A stretch of DNA of 64,000 bases, taken from positions 124,001 to 188,000 of the forward strand of contig NZ_ATNM01000064.1 of NCBI RefSeq assembly GCF_000427295.1. The letters run 5' to 3'. The notes under the pieces were generated by a model. It made no database searches. It was not told the DNA's origin and saw only the letters and a program-made list of their open reading frames with translations. Shown piece after piece: positions 51,924 through 60,510 of the stretch (position 1 is its first letter; the number at the start of each line of letters is the position of its first letter). The stretch comes from Cyclobacterium qasimii M12-11B. Lineage in GTDB: Bacteria; Bacteroidota; Bacteroidia; Cytophagales; Cyclobacteriaceae. Made by a program: the position numbers and the translations under genes.

Positions 51924-52205
51924 ATGAAAGCCATCTGGAAAGGAAAAATCCTCGCTGAGTCCAATGAGACTGTTTTTTTGGAAAACAATCACTATTTCCC
52001 TAATGAATCATTGAACAGGGAATTTTTCGAAATATCTCAAACCACTTCTGATTGCCCCTGGAAAGGAAGGGCAAACTATTATCACATTCGCATAGGAGAG
52101 GATACCAACCGCGATGCGGCCTGGCATTACCCCGCTCCTAAGGAAGCTGCCAAAGAAATCAAAGATTACGTAGCTTTTTGGAAAGGGATAGAGATTAAAG
52201 AATAG
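51924..52205 (+). CDS. DUF427 family protein
   Basis: 93 residues from the ATG at 51924. A start at 51873 would overlap the terminator and adds a non-conserved stretch (FLARIWLYYFKINPSN). KAIWKGKILAESNETVFLEN, DCPWKGRANYYHI and AAWHYPAPKEAAKEIKDYVA are the standard DUF427 segments (all-beta fold, about 90 residues). It is a small cytoplasmic protein with no settled function. The flavoprotein gene starts six bases after the stop, so the two are co-transcribed. Confidence 0.88.
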   Translation: MKAIWKGKILAESNETVFLENNHYFPNESLNREFFEISQTTSDCPWKGRANYYHIRIGEDTNRDAAWHYPAPKEAAKEIKDYVAFWKGIEIKE

Positions 52206-52211
52206 ACGTGT

Positions 52212-53593
52212 ATGAAGAAATACGATGCTGTCATCATTGGTGCTGGGCAATCTGGTATGCCTTTGGCAAAAAAAATTAGCGCAAAAGGGCTGAAAGTGGC
52301 TCTCATTGAAAAGAGAGTCATTGGAGGAACTTGTATCAATGATGGGTGTTCCCCCACCAAAACCATGGTGGCCTCTGCCAGGGTTGCGCATCTTGTAGGC
52401 AGAGCAGGGGATTATGGGGTAAATGTCAAGGAATTCTCGATAGATCAGAAAACCATCAAAGCCCGCAAAAACCATATTGTCAACACTTTTCGAGGCGGAG
52501 CAATCAAAGGCCTTGAAAAAGCAGAAAACATAGACATTATCCTTGGAAAAGCTACTATAAAAGGATCGAACAGTATTATCATAGTAAGAGAAGGTCAAAA
52601 TGACCTTGAAATTAAAGGAGACAAAATCTTCATCAATACCGGTTCTTCCCCTTTTATCCCTGAGATTGAAGGGTTAAAAGGAACCCCTTACCTGACCAGC
52701 ACCAGCATTATGGAGCTTGAGGAAACACCCAGGCATCTGATTATATTGGGTGGGGGTTATATTGGGCTGGAATTTGGTCAGATGTTTAACAGATTTGGTA
52801 GCAAGATCACCATTATTGACAAAGCTCCAAGACTGGTACCAAAAGAAGACAAGGACGTCTGTGAGGAAATTTCAAAGATTTTTGCTGAAGATGAAATTAC
52901 CAGCCACTTGGATACCTCGGTTACTAAGATAAATTTCGAAAACAATCAATTTAAAGTTCACCTGGAAGGAAAATCAGGAACTAAAACTGTGGAAGGGACT
53001 CATTTATTGGTAGCTACCGGAAGGAAACCAAACAGCAATGATTTAGGTCTTGAACCACTCGGGGTTAATCTAAGCAAGAAGGGGCATATAGCAGTAAATG
53101 ATATCTTTGAAACCAGTGTACCAAATATCTATGCATTGGGTGATGTTGCCGGTTCACCACCTTTCACTCATATGGCTTATAATGATGCGCACATTGCCTT
53201 TAGAAGTATCTATGAAGGGGATAAGGATATCTCATCAAAGGACAGACTGCTTCCTTACTGTGTTTTTATTGATCCTCAATTGGCAAGAATTGGAATCAAT
53301 GAGCAAGAGGCTATAAAGAAAATATCCCATATAAAATTGGCAAATTTTTCATGAAGCATGCTGGCAGAGCGCTGGAAACGGATGAAACAAGTGGTTTTTT
53401 CAAAGTAATTGTGGATCCTGAAAGCAAGCAAATTCTGGGTGCTACGATTTTAAGTTTAGATGGAGGAGAGGTCATGGCGGTACTACAGATGGCCATGGTA
53501 GGTAAGGTGACCTATGATAAAATTCAAAACCTTCCCATTGCACATCCTACCCTGGCAGAAAGCCTGAATAGTCTAATGATGCAAATAAAGTAA
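52212..53593 (+). pseudogene. mercuric-reductase-like FAD disulfide oxidoreductase, one-base frameshift
   Basis: FAD motif GAGQSG (10-15) and redox-active pair GGTCINDGCSPTKT (Cys41, Cys46) place it in class I pyridine-nucleotide disulfide reductases. The NAD(P) motif is LGGGYIGLEFG (~178-188), and FAD-binding NIYALGDVAG lies later. At 53319-53322 one A is missing; adding it joins AIKKNIPYKIGKFFMKHAGR to the dimerisation domain, where LPIAHPTLAES supplies the active His. Corrected length ~460 residues. The family label is often mercuric reductase, but the N-terminal HMA domain and C-terminal Cys pair of MerA are absent, so the substrate is open. DUF427 lies six bases upstream. Confidence 0.85.
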
Positions 53594-53700
53594 TCCTATA
53601 TTTCCAACCAATTGTTTTAATGATGGTTAGTACTGCATTCCCGTAGAAATCCCCCCTTTATCCCACTTGTCAAGTGGGATTCTAGGTAAATGAAATTTTC

Positions 53701-53789
53701 TTGCTAAACTGCCGGCGGCTGAGCGGAGTCGAAGCCATAGGGTAACGTGATCATAATGCCTACCCCTTCGGCTCCGCTCTGGAACCGGT
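53701..53789. repeat. REP/BIME-like palindromic repeat, copy 1
   Basis: CTGAGCGGAGTCGAAG (53719-53734) pairs with CTTCGGCTCCGCTCTG (53766-53781) through G:U-tolerant mismatches; flanks are GCTAAACTGCCGG and GGAACCGG. Just before it, TCCCACTTG/CAAGTGGGA (53661-53679) forms another hairpin. The gap 53594-54059 is otherwise free of genes. Confidence 0.75.
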
Positions 53790-53845
53790 TATATGGCTGG
53801 CGTTATGAAAACAGGCATCCTATTGAAAAAGCACCACGTTTTCGT

Positions 53846-54016
53846 AATAATCCCTCCCGGCGCTGTAGTGACAGGCACTTTGCCCCTTGTCAATGTGAAG
53901 TTGCGGCAAAAGTTGTTTTAATGTTGAATTGCTAAACTGCCGGCGGCTGAGCGGAGTCGAAGCCATAGGGTAACGTGATCGTAACGCCTACCCCTTCGGC
54001 TCCGCTCAGGGTCCGG
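53846..54016. repeat. REP/BIME-like repeat, copy 2 with long 5' flank
   Basis: AATAATCCCTCCCG at the left, GCCCCTTGTCAATGTGAAGT, GCTAAACTGCCGG, then the hairpin arms CTGAGCGGAGTCGAAG (53947-53962) and CTTCGGCTCCGCTCAG (53994-54009) with one mismatch, and GGTCCGG. The order equals that of 55010-55182, in the same orientation. Confidence 0.8.
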
Positions 54017-54059
54017 CCAATTATCCTAGGTAATGGCAGTACCATTGCAAATTCAGGGT

Positions 54060-54464
54060 TTAACCCTCTTTGACAGCTTCAGGCCTTTTGTTCCATATGG
54101 CCATAAACTGGAAATGGGCCATCCTTCTGGCGGACTCTTTGGCTTTATCAGCCAATTCTCCATTATACAACTCATCTATTGTTTCAAACCATAACTGCAG
54201 CCAGATTCCAAAATGCTTTTGCTCTACGGTATGATTTAAATTTTTGTCCACATTGATATGTTTGAGCGTAGGGTTTCCTTTAAATTTAGCAATGCCAAAA
54301 AGATTCGTTTCCCAGAAATCAGTTAGCTTTTCCAAGTGTTCTGGCCACCTTTCTTCCTCAATGTGGCCATTGAAAATGGGACCCAAAACTTCGTCTTTTC
54401 TGATTTTTGCATAGAATGCGTTTACCAGAACATTGATGTCTTTGCGGTTTTCAATTGGTTTCAT
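54060..54464 (-). CDS. group III truncated hemoglobin
   Basis: 134 residues, the usual length. DINVLVNAFYAKIRKDEVLG at the N-terminus, GPIFNGHIEEERWPEHLEKL, FWETNLFGIAKFKGNP and the proximal His in EQKHFGIWLQLWFETIDELY mark a TrHb3. No glycine GG motifs of group I/II are seen, as expected. These proteins bind O2 or NO and protect against nitrosative stress, or act as small redox enzymes, in the cytoplasm. The gene starts six bases after the cupin gene, forming a two-gene operon with a large inverted repeat in front. Confidence 0.92.
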   Translation of the reverse strand: MKPIENRKDINVLVNAFYAKIRKDEVLGPIFNGHIEEERWPEHLEKLTDFWETNLFGIAKFKGNPTLKHINVDKNLNHTVEQKHFGIWLQLWFETIDELYNGELADKAKESARRMAHFQFMAIWNKRPEAVKEG

Positions 54465-54470
54465 CAGGCT

Positions 54471-54818
54471 TTATTTATTTGATTCCTTTACTACATTTTC
54501 TACACGTTCTACCTGATCCGATTTTGAAAGGGTCAAGCGAACCACACTGTCTTTTATGGCGGTCAGGTCATGTGGGATATTTCCTTCTAAGGCCACAATA
54601 CCTCCACTTTTAAAATTGTGTACTTCTCCTTCAGCCCCAAAGTCAATCTCTCCCTCCAAGACCTGAACCACAATCGGGAAATTGGTCTTATGCTCTTTCA
54701 TTACCTGGCCTTCCTTCAATAGAATGCGTATTTCTTTGGAGAACGGAGATTCCAAAATGACTTTGGTACTGATCTTATCTCCAAATTGTAAATCTTCATT
54801 AAATGATGCAACTTCCAT
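54471..54818 (-). CDS. small cupin-domain protein
   Basis: 115 residues with a single conserved beta-barrel: RILLKEGQVMKEHKTNFPIV, VVQVLEGEIDFGAEGEVHNF, and GGIVALEGNIPHDLTAIKD. The usual metal ligands His, Glu and His can be placed at KEHKT, LEGE and IPHDL. Such short cupins often accompany truncated hemoglobins or Rrf2-type regulators in NO and nitrite responses. It is the first gene of the operon with TrHb3. A 14-bp inverted repeat at 54888-54919 lies 70 bases upstream, so joint regulation is likely. Confidence 0.85.
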   Translation of the reverse strand: MEVASFNEDLQFGDKISTKVILESPFSKEIRILLKEGQVMKEHKTNFPIVVQVLEGEIDFGAEGEVHNFKSGGIVALEGNIPHDLTAIKDSVVRLTLSKSDQVERVENVVKESNK

Positions 54819-54887
54819 ATTATCTGTACTTTAAATTCAAACTTAACTTATTTATCAATACATTTTAAAGGTACCTAAACTCACTCG

Positions 54888-54919
54888 AATAATAAAGGAT
54901 AAAACTATCTTTTATTATT
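54888..54919 (-). promoter_or_regulatory. 14-bp inverted repeat upstream of the cupin-hemoglobin operon
   Basis: AATAATAAAGGATA (54888-54901) and TATCTTTTATTATT (54906-54919) are complementary except at one position, around a four-base spacer. It ends 70 bases before the cupin start, a fitting place for a dimeric regulator of the NO-responsive Rrf2 or CRP/FNR kind. Which regulator is unknown. Confidence 0.6.
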
Positions 54920-55009
54920 CTATAGGTATTACAATTTCCATTTAAAATACGTTCATTTTTTAGTTATTTTTTCGCTTAAAACAGGATTTTCAGAAACTGA
55001 CGTTCACCT

Positions 55010-55182
55010 AATAACCCCTCCCGACTCTGTCGGGACAGGCTCTACGCCCCTTTGTCAAGTGTGAGTTGCGGTAAAAGGCATTTTATTGCTGAATTGCTAA
55101 ACTGCCGTTGGATGAGCAGAGTCGAAGCCTTAAGTTGACGTATCCATTATACCTACCCCTTCGGCTCCGCTCAGGGTCCGGT
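55010..55182. repeat. REP/BIME-like repeat, copy 3
   Basis: Same order as 53846-54016: AATAACCCCTCCCG, GCCCCTTTGTCAAGTGTGAG, GCTAAACTGCCGTTGG, a decayed left arm ATGAGCAGAGTCGAAGCC, and an intact right arm CTTCGGCTCCGCTCAGGGT followed by CCGG. Copies 2 and 3 flank the cupin-hemoglobin operon in the same orientation. Confidence 0.78.
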
Positions 55183-55246
55183 TTAGCAAGCTGACTCTAT
55201 GAAAAGGGGTATTAAATTAATACAGGAAATCCGATTAGGAATCAAC

Positions 55247-55280
55247 AAAAAAAGACCGGCTGTTGGGCCGGTCTTTTTTT
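55247..55280 (-). terminator. terminator after glyS
   Basis: AAAAAAAGACCGGC (55247-55260) and GCCGGTCTTTTTTT (55267-55280) form a perfect 14-bp stem with a six-base loop. It lies 21 bases after the glyS stop and works in both directions. Confidence 0.9.
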
Positions 55281-55300
55281 GCTTGTGAAAAAATTGAAAA

Positions 55301-56766
55301 TTATATTTTCTCGAATACATTTCTGAAACTACAAGCCGCAGCAAGCCTGCCTTGCAAATCAGCAATTGGCACACGCTCCTGTTCGGTGGTATCTCTGTGA
55401 CGTATGGTTACCGTATCATCTTCCAATGTCTGGTGATCTACTGCAATACAAAACGGGGTTCCAATTAAATCCTGTCTTGTATAACGTTTCCCTATCGATC
55501 CAGCTTCATCATAGACAATATTGAAATCATATTTCAACTCATCAAATATTGTTTTGGCTTTATCAGGCAAGCCATCTTTCTTTGTCAATGGCAGAATTGC
55601 TGCTTTAACCGGAGCCAAGGCAGGATGTAGCGCAAGGTAAGACCTTGACTTTTCTCCAACTTCCTCAGTTTTAAGGGCATTGCAAAGGGTCATCAAAAAC
55701 AATCTATCTGCTCCAATAGAAGTTTCGACTACATATGGTATGTAATTCTGATTGATCTCTGGATCAAAGTACTGTTGTTTCTTTTTGCTGAACTCCTGAT
55801 GCGCTTTCAGGTCAAAGTCTGTTCTGGAGTGAATCCCTTCCACTTCCTTGAAACCAAAAGGAAACTGGTATTCTATATCCAAAGCAGCATTGGCATAATG
55901 TGCCAGCTTCTCATGGTCATGTCTTCTTAGTTTTCTTCAGGAATCCCCAAAGCCTTGTGCCAGCTCATACGCGTATCAGCCCAGTGCTTGTACCATTCCA
56001 ATTCAGTACCAGGCCTAACAAAGAATTGCATCTCCATTTGCTCAAATTCCCTCATTCTGAAAATAAATTGTCTGGCAACAATTTCATTTCTAAAGGCCTT
56101 GCCTATCTGTGCAATACCAAAAGGAACTTTCATTCTGGCCGTCTTCTGCACATTCAAAAAGTTCACAAATATACCTTGAGCCGTTTCTGGTCTAAGGTAA
56201 ATGGTGCTTGAATCTTCTGATACGGAACCCACTTGGGTTGAAAACATAAGGTTGAATTGCCTTATTTCTGTCCAGTTGGTGGTTCCACTTACAGGGCAGG
56301 TAATGTTTTCTTCAATTAAAAATTCGCGAAGTGCTGTAAAATCTTCTTTCTCCAACAAACTTCCCATGGTAGCCAAAAGACTATTGGCTTTCTCCTGGTT
56401 GCCTTCGTTTTCATATCCAGCAGCCTTTTCTTCTATCAGTACATCTGCCCGATAGCGCTTTTTACTGTCTTTATTGTCCACCATCGGATCATTGAAACTA
56501 TCCACGTGGCCGGAAGCTTTCCAGGTAGTAGGATGCATAAATATTGCCGCATCTAATCCAACGATATTGCCGTTTAGACGGGTCATGGATTCCCACCATA
56601 ACCTTTTAAGGTTGTTCTTTAACTCTACCCCATAAGGCCCGTAATCATACACGGCCTGAAGCCCATCATAAATTTCAGATGAAGGGTAAACAAACCCATA
56701 CTCTTTGGCATGGGCAATGATATCTTTTAGCAAGCCGCTTTCCTGCTTTTGTCCTGATTTTGCCAT
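55301..56766 (-). pseudogene. glyS: glycine--tRNA ligase (single-chain, archaeal/eukaryal type), one-base frameshift
   Basis: From the ATG at 56766 (AKSGQKQESGLLKDIIAHAKE, GFVYPSSEIYDGLQAVYDYG) the first piece shows class II motif 2 (FRNEIVAR, FRMREFEQMEMQFF). It stops after GIPEEN at the T4 run 55931-55934. One added base gives EEKLRRHDHEKLAHYANAAL, which joins IEYQFPFGFKEVEGIHSRTD, the motif 3 region VETSIGADRLFLMTLCNAL and the anticodon-binding domain ending in FRNVFEKI. Corrected length ~488 residues, normal for this single-chain type. It charges tRNA-Gly and must be essential, as no second copy is visible. The break is therefore almost certainly a sequence error. Confidence 0.9.
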
Positions 56767-56771
56767 AGGCG

Positions 56772-56801
56772 CAAAATTAAGCAAAAACCTATACTCTACA
56801 A
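56772..56801 (-). promoter_or_regulatory. glyS promoter: -33 TTG, 19-bp spacer, -7 TAATTTTG
   Basis: On the minus strand TTG (56799-56801) is followed after exactly 19 bases by TAATTTTG (56779-56772), a textbook Bacteroidota promoter. The predicted start of transcription falls at or within a few bases of the ATG at 56766, so the mRNA would be leaderless or nearly so. The promoter begins within ten bases of the upstream gene's stop. Confidence 0.6.
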
Positions 56802-56807
56802 GGTTTT

Positions 56808-59645
56808 TCAGTTACTGGTATTGTTTTGCATCAGGAAAGCTGCAATATCTGCGATATCTTGTGCCTTAAGTTGCATTTCAGAAGGGCCCGGCATCAGACT
56901 AATGGGAAGTTGTTTTCTGGTAAGCACCAGTTCTGCTGGCAAAACATGTCTTTGCCCTTGAAAATCCAGAACCGTGACCACTGGCCCTGATGATTGTAGC
57001 AAACCTAAAAGTACAGCTCCATTCTTTAGTGCAATTAAATAAGCTTCCGAACCAAAGCCTATGGCAGCATCAGGTTGCGCAATGGCATTGACCAATGTTG
57101 GGTAATCCATTTTTTGTCCGATTTGACTCAGGTCTGGACCAATTTCATTGCCTGAGGAAGCAATTCTGTGGCAGGCAGCACAATTCTGAATGGCTTTTAC
57201 CTTCCCTGCTACAGGGTCTTTGCCAAGGGATAAAATTTCTTCTTCAACAATTGCTGCATCCTCTCCAAAATAATGCCTCAATAACTTAAGCACCGAGGGC
57301 CTTTTTTCATCCTTATTAACAGCTGAAAAATCTAAATTATAATTTTTAAATACACCTTCTGCCCCCATTAAAGCCAAATGAAGTCTACCCGAAGGATTTT
57401 CCGCCAATTGAGTTAATGCAAGTTGCTTTTGTTCCTGATTGGTCAAACTATCTTTCAGTTGCCCTTTTAATGCCAATAAGTTGGGCTGAGCATCAGGTAA
57501 AACAATTGGAGCCTCCCAATCTTGCAGAAAAGCGCTCCACTCATTGTATTTTCTGAATTGAAGCCACCATTGGGCTTTTTCTCCAAGTACCCCTTCCATA
57601 TCAGCTGCTGTTTTTACAGCCTCCACTGCTTCTTTTTCGAAAATAAAAGCCAGTGTTTCCAAAGCCAGGTCTCGTTCTTCAATTTCTAAGTTCTCATTCT
57701 CCAATCTGGCCTTCAAGGCAGGGATTGCAGCTTTGGGATGCCACTCCCATACCAAAGAGGCAATTTGAGGAGACCATTTTGCCGGATCCATTGTAGCCAC
57801 ATTGGCCAAGTAATAGGTTTCAGCATTGTCCCTCATTCCTATTCCCAATGCATTTCTGTACCAAGGATCCGTCCCATCGTATGCTTTGATTAACTCTTTA
57901 TAGATTTCAGAAGATTTACCCCAGTCTTCCTCTCTGAGTAATAAGGCCAGTTCTCTTTTAATCAATGGAGAACCTTCCTTTGCAATCCTCAACGCTTCGT
58001 CGAGCAAGCGCTCTGGAGCATTGGCTGACAAGGCTCTAAGCGTGGTCAATACTATTTCCTGATTGGGGTCTTTTAGCAAAGGCAAATTTGAATTGATCCC
58101 TTCTGCTCCCATGCCTGCCAGCGTCCAGATCGCTCTGGCCCTGAAAAAGGGATTACTATCATTTTGAATGATGTTTACAAGCTGAGGAAAAACAGCGGCA
58201 CCTTGTTCTTTTAACTTCTGCATGGCAAAAGCACGCACATGAACCGCTGGATTTTTTAGCGCAGCCAACTGACCTTCTGTAGTCGTAAAATCTATTTTTG
58301 GAAGTGTTAACTTTTTATCCTTTGGTACAATGCGGTAAATTTTCCCTTCACCCACTGTGTCTCTCATTTGATGGCCTCCCACGATAGGGTCATACCAATC
58401 TGCGATGAACAATGAACCGTCAGTGCCTACTGTAGCATCGCTTGGCCTGAACCATTTTCGGGTATCTTCCTCCACCTGGTGCCAAATATAACTAGTATTG
58501 TCCTTGTCAACTGAGGAAACAAAGGCTTGTCTATCTTGAAGGGGATAACCGGAGCCTATTACTTCAGGATTATAGCCAAACACAATATTTCTCCCTGCAT
58601 CAGCACTTAATAATAGCCCTCTATATTGCTCTCCTAGTTCATCACCTTCAATCCTCACCATCCCAGTAGGTGAACCTGCCCCATACACATCGCCTACAGG
58701 CAAAATCCCTGGATCATGTTGGTGCCAATGTGCCTCAGCTATTGTTTGACCTGGTCTTCTATCAGCTTGCCATGTTCTATTACCTTTCTCACTGAAATAT
58801 CCTGCGTTGCTTCCCTCCATCAACCAGGTAGTTCTACAGGAAGCTGTCTGGTCATCGTTGTCACTTTGCCACATATTGCCATAAGAATCCACCGCAACTT
58901 CAAATGCATTTCTGAAATTATGCGACACTACCTCCATACCAGTACCATCGGGATTGATTCTTATCACCAAGCCACCATTGTAAATTTCTCCATCATCACT
59001 GATTTGTGAAGGAACATTCTCTGTGCTGTAAGGGGTAAATTCATTGTATACGCTACCTGAGCGAAGGGTCCAGCCATCTTTTCCTTCCACTTTATGTGGC
59101 CCTGCATTTCCGGTAATAAAATACCACTTTCCATCTGGCCCAAGCTGTCCTGCATGTAGGCCATGGTCATGGTCTTTTCCTCCAAATCCTGTTAAAAAAA
59201 TCTCTTTGCTATCTGGAATATCATCTCCATCTTCGTCAGTATAGATGATAACATTTGGAGAGCAGGACACCACTACTTGGTTGCCAAGCACAGCAATACC
59301 CAAAGGGCTTCTCAGCAAGGTGTCTTGAACAAAAACCTTTGAAGCATCTGCTTTGCCATCTCCATTGGTATCCTCAAGGATCATTACGCGGTCGCCTTTG
59401 TCCTGCACCTTGTGGCCATCAGCATTCCGGAAATCTCTGTAGTTAACTCCTTCAGTGATCCATACTCTTCCTTTGGCATCCACATCCATGTTGGTAGGAT
59501 TAAAGAATAGGGGACTTTCGGCCCATACACTTACCTCCAATCCTTCAGGAACAAATAAAAGAGGTGGTTCTTCCTGTTGGTTGCGGGTATTGCAGGAAAA
59601 CAATCCCACGAATAAAATACTGCAACAGACCAACCACTTTACCAT
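56808..59645 (-). CDS. PVC-type heme-binding beta-propeller dehydrogenase lipoprotein
   Basis: 945 residues. Lipobox GLFSC (Cys18). Residues ~25-440 form a membrane-bound-dehydrogenase propeller: FVPEGLEVSVWAESPLFF, MDVDAKGRVWITEGVN, DTNGDGKADASKVF, FIADWYDPIVGGHQ. Residues ~455-790 are HEAT-like repeats (LAALKNPAVHVRAFAMQKL, NDSNPFFRARAIWTLAGMG). The C-terminal cytochrome c has NCAACHRIA (heme Cys-Cys-His), GPDLSQIG and the Met ligand in SLMPGPSEM. It would oxidise a sugar or alcohol and pass electrons to its own heme. It is third in an operon with a PQQ-sugar dehydrogenase and a sugar isomerase. Compare the 1093-residue relative at 15524, which uses copper instead. Confidence 0.88.
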   Translation of the reverse strand: MVKWLVCCSILFVGLFSCNTRNQQEEPPLLFVPEGLEVSVWAESPLFFNPTNMDVDAKGRVWITEGVNYRDFRNADGHKVQDKGDRVMILEDTNGDGKADASKVFVQDTLLRSPLGIAVLGNQVVVSCSPNVIIYTDEDGDDIPDSKEIFLTGFGGKDHDHGLHAGQLGPDGKWYFITGNAGPHKVEGKDGWTLRSGSVYNEFTPYSTENVPSQISDDGEIYNGGLVIRINPDGTGMEVVSHNFRNAFEVAVDSYGNMWQSDNDDQTASCRTTWLMEGSNAGYFSEKGNRTWQADRRPGQTIAEAHWHQHDPGILPVGDVYGAGSPTGMVRIEGDELGEQYRGLLLSADAGRNIVFGYNPEVIGSGYPLQDRQAFVSSVDKDNTSYIWHQVEEDTRKWFRPSDATVGTDGSLFIADWYDPIVGGHQMRDTVGEGKIYRIVPKDKKLTLPKIDFTTTEGQLAALKNPAVHVRAFAMQKLKEQGAAVFPQLVNIIQNDSNPFFRARAIWTLAGMGAEGINSNLPLLKDPNQEIVLTTLRALSANAPERLLDEALRIAKEGSPLIKRELALLLREEDWGKSSEIYKELIKAYDGTDPWYRNALGIGMRDNAETYYLANVATMDPAKWSPQIASLVWEWHPKAAIPALKARLENENLEIEERDLALETLAFIFEKEAVEAVKTAADMEGVLGEKAQWWLQFRKYNEWSAFLQDWEAPIVLPDAQPNLLALKGQLKDSLTNQEQKQLALTQLAENPSGRLHLALMGAEGVFKNYNLDFSAVNKDEKRPSVLKLLRHYFGEDAAIVEEEILSLGKDPVAGKVKAIQNCAACHRIASSGNEIGPDLSQIGQKMDYPTLVNAIAQPDAAIGFGSEAYLIALKNGAVLLGLLQSSGPVVTVLDFQGQRHVLPAELVLTRKQLPISLMPGPSEMQLKAQDIADIAAFLMQNNTSN

Positions 59646-59648
59646 TTT

Positions 59649-60503
59649 TTAGGATTTCATAAGTTGTGAAACAAAATTCAGATTTTTTCTATAAGCTGGG
59701 AGTACCTCCATCCCCTTAGGAATGGCGCCCTCCATTATGCACCAACCTTTATAACCAATTTTATCCAGTCTCACTTTTACTTTTTCAAAATCCACCTTTC
59801 CCTGGCCAAGCAGCTGCCCATTTTCTTTAAAGTGAATTTCACAGATATTTTCAGTTCCTAAGAGGGCTATTTCTTTAAAAATATCATAACCCATTTCTGT
59901 AGCATTGGCCAGGTCATAATAGACCTTTACGTGGGTAGAACCTACTGCTGCTAAAATCTCAAGATGTTCTTCCGCAGAAAGCCAGGATTCAATTCCTAAA
60001 ACCACATTGGCCTTTTCTGCCTTGGGAGCTACTTTCTTTAATCTACGAATCACTTCAGCTTTACCGGCAGGATCATTTCTCAGGTCTCCGGCTGAGAAAA
60101 ATGCCAACAAGACATTTTTACAACCCAAAGCCTTGGCTACATCAATGCTGTCTGAAACCCAAACCTCGGTTTCAGGAGCAGATTTATAAGGTACCCGGTT
60201 GAGCTCCCCTATTGCCAATCCGGCAATTTTTACTTTGGCTTCCTTTGCTGCCTTCAGGTAAATTTGCTGCATCTCTTTTTGCCTGAGGTGCATGTCATTG
60301 GCAACATTCCCTAAGCTCACCTGAACACCATCAAGGCCAATTTCTTTGGCCAATTTAAAGGCATCAGGATCTGAGGCTTTACCAATAGACCAGTCGCAGG
60401 CACCAATCCTAAACTCCTGTTTAATGCGAAAATCAATCCCCATGAATGGGGCAAAGACGAACACAGTACCAAGTGTTAGGATGGTTTCCCTTCTGCTGAT
60501 CAT
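59649..60503 (-). CDS. sugar phosphate isomerase/epimerase-type TIM barrel, Tat-like signal
   Basis: 284 residues from the ATG at 60503. ISRRETILTLGTVFVFAPF at the N-terminus looks like a twin-arginine signal, so the enzyme may be periplasmic. The barrel belongs to the xylose isomerase/AP-endonuclease-2 superfamily: IGLDGVQVSLGNVAN, IAGLAIGELNRV, VLGIESWLSAEEHLE, VKVYYDLANATEMGYD, ICEIHFKENGQLLGQGKVDF. The Glu, Asp and His metal positions are filled by GIESW, YYDLAN and EIHFKE. It probably isomerises or epimerises an oxidised (3-keto) sugar made by the neighbouring dehydrogenases; that is inference. Gaps of 7 and 3 bases to its neighbours show one operon. Confidence 0.85.
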   Translation of the reverse strand: MISRRETILTLGTVFVFAPFMGIDFRIKQEFRIGACDWSIGKASDPDAFKLAKEIGLDGVQVSLGNVANDMHLRQKEMQQIYLKAAKEAKVKIAGLAIGELNRVPYKSAPETEVWVSDSIDVAKALGCKNVLLAFFSAGDLRNDPAGKAEVIRRLKKVAPKAEKANVVLGIESWLSAEEHLEILAAVGSTHVKVYYDLANATEMGYDIFKEIALLGTENICEIHFKENGQLLGQGKVDFEKVKVRLDKIGYKGWCIMEGAIPKGMEVLPAYRKNLNFVSQLMKS

Positions 60504-60510
60504 AGTCACT

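Noticed and set aside
52212-53593. Calling the flavoprotein a true mercuric reductase
   Set aside because: It lacks the N-terminal metal-binding domain and the C-terminal vicinal cysteines of MerA, and no mer genes adjoin it.
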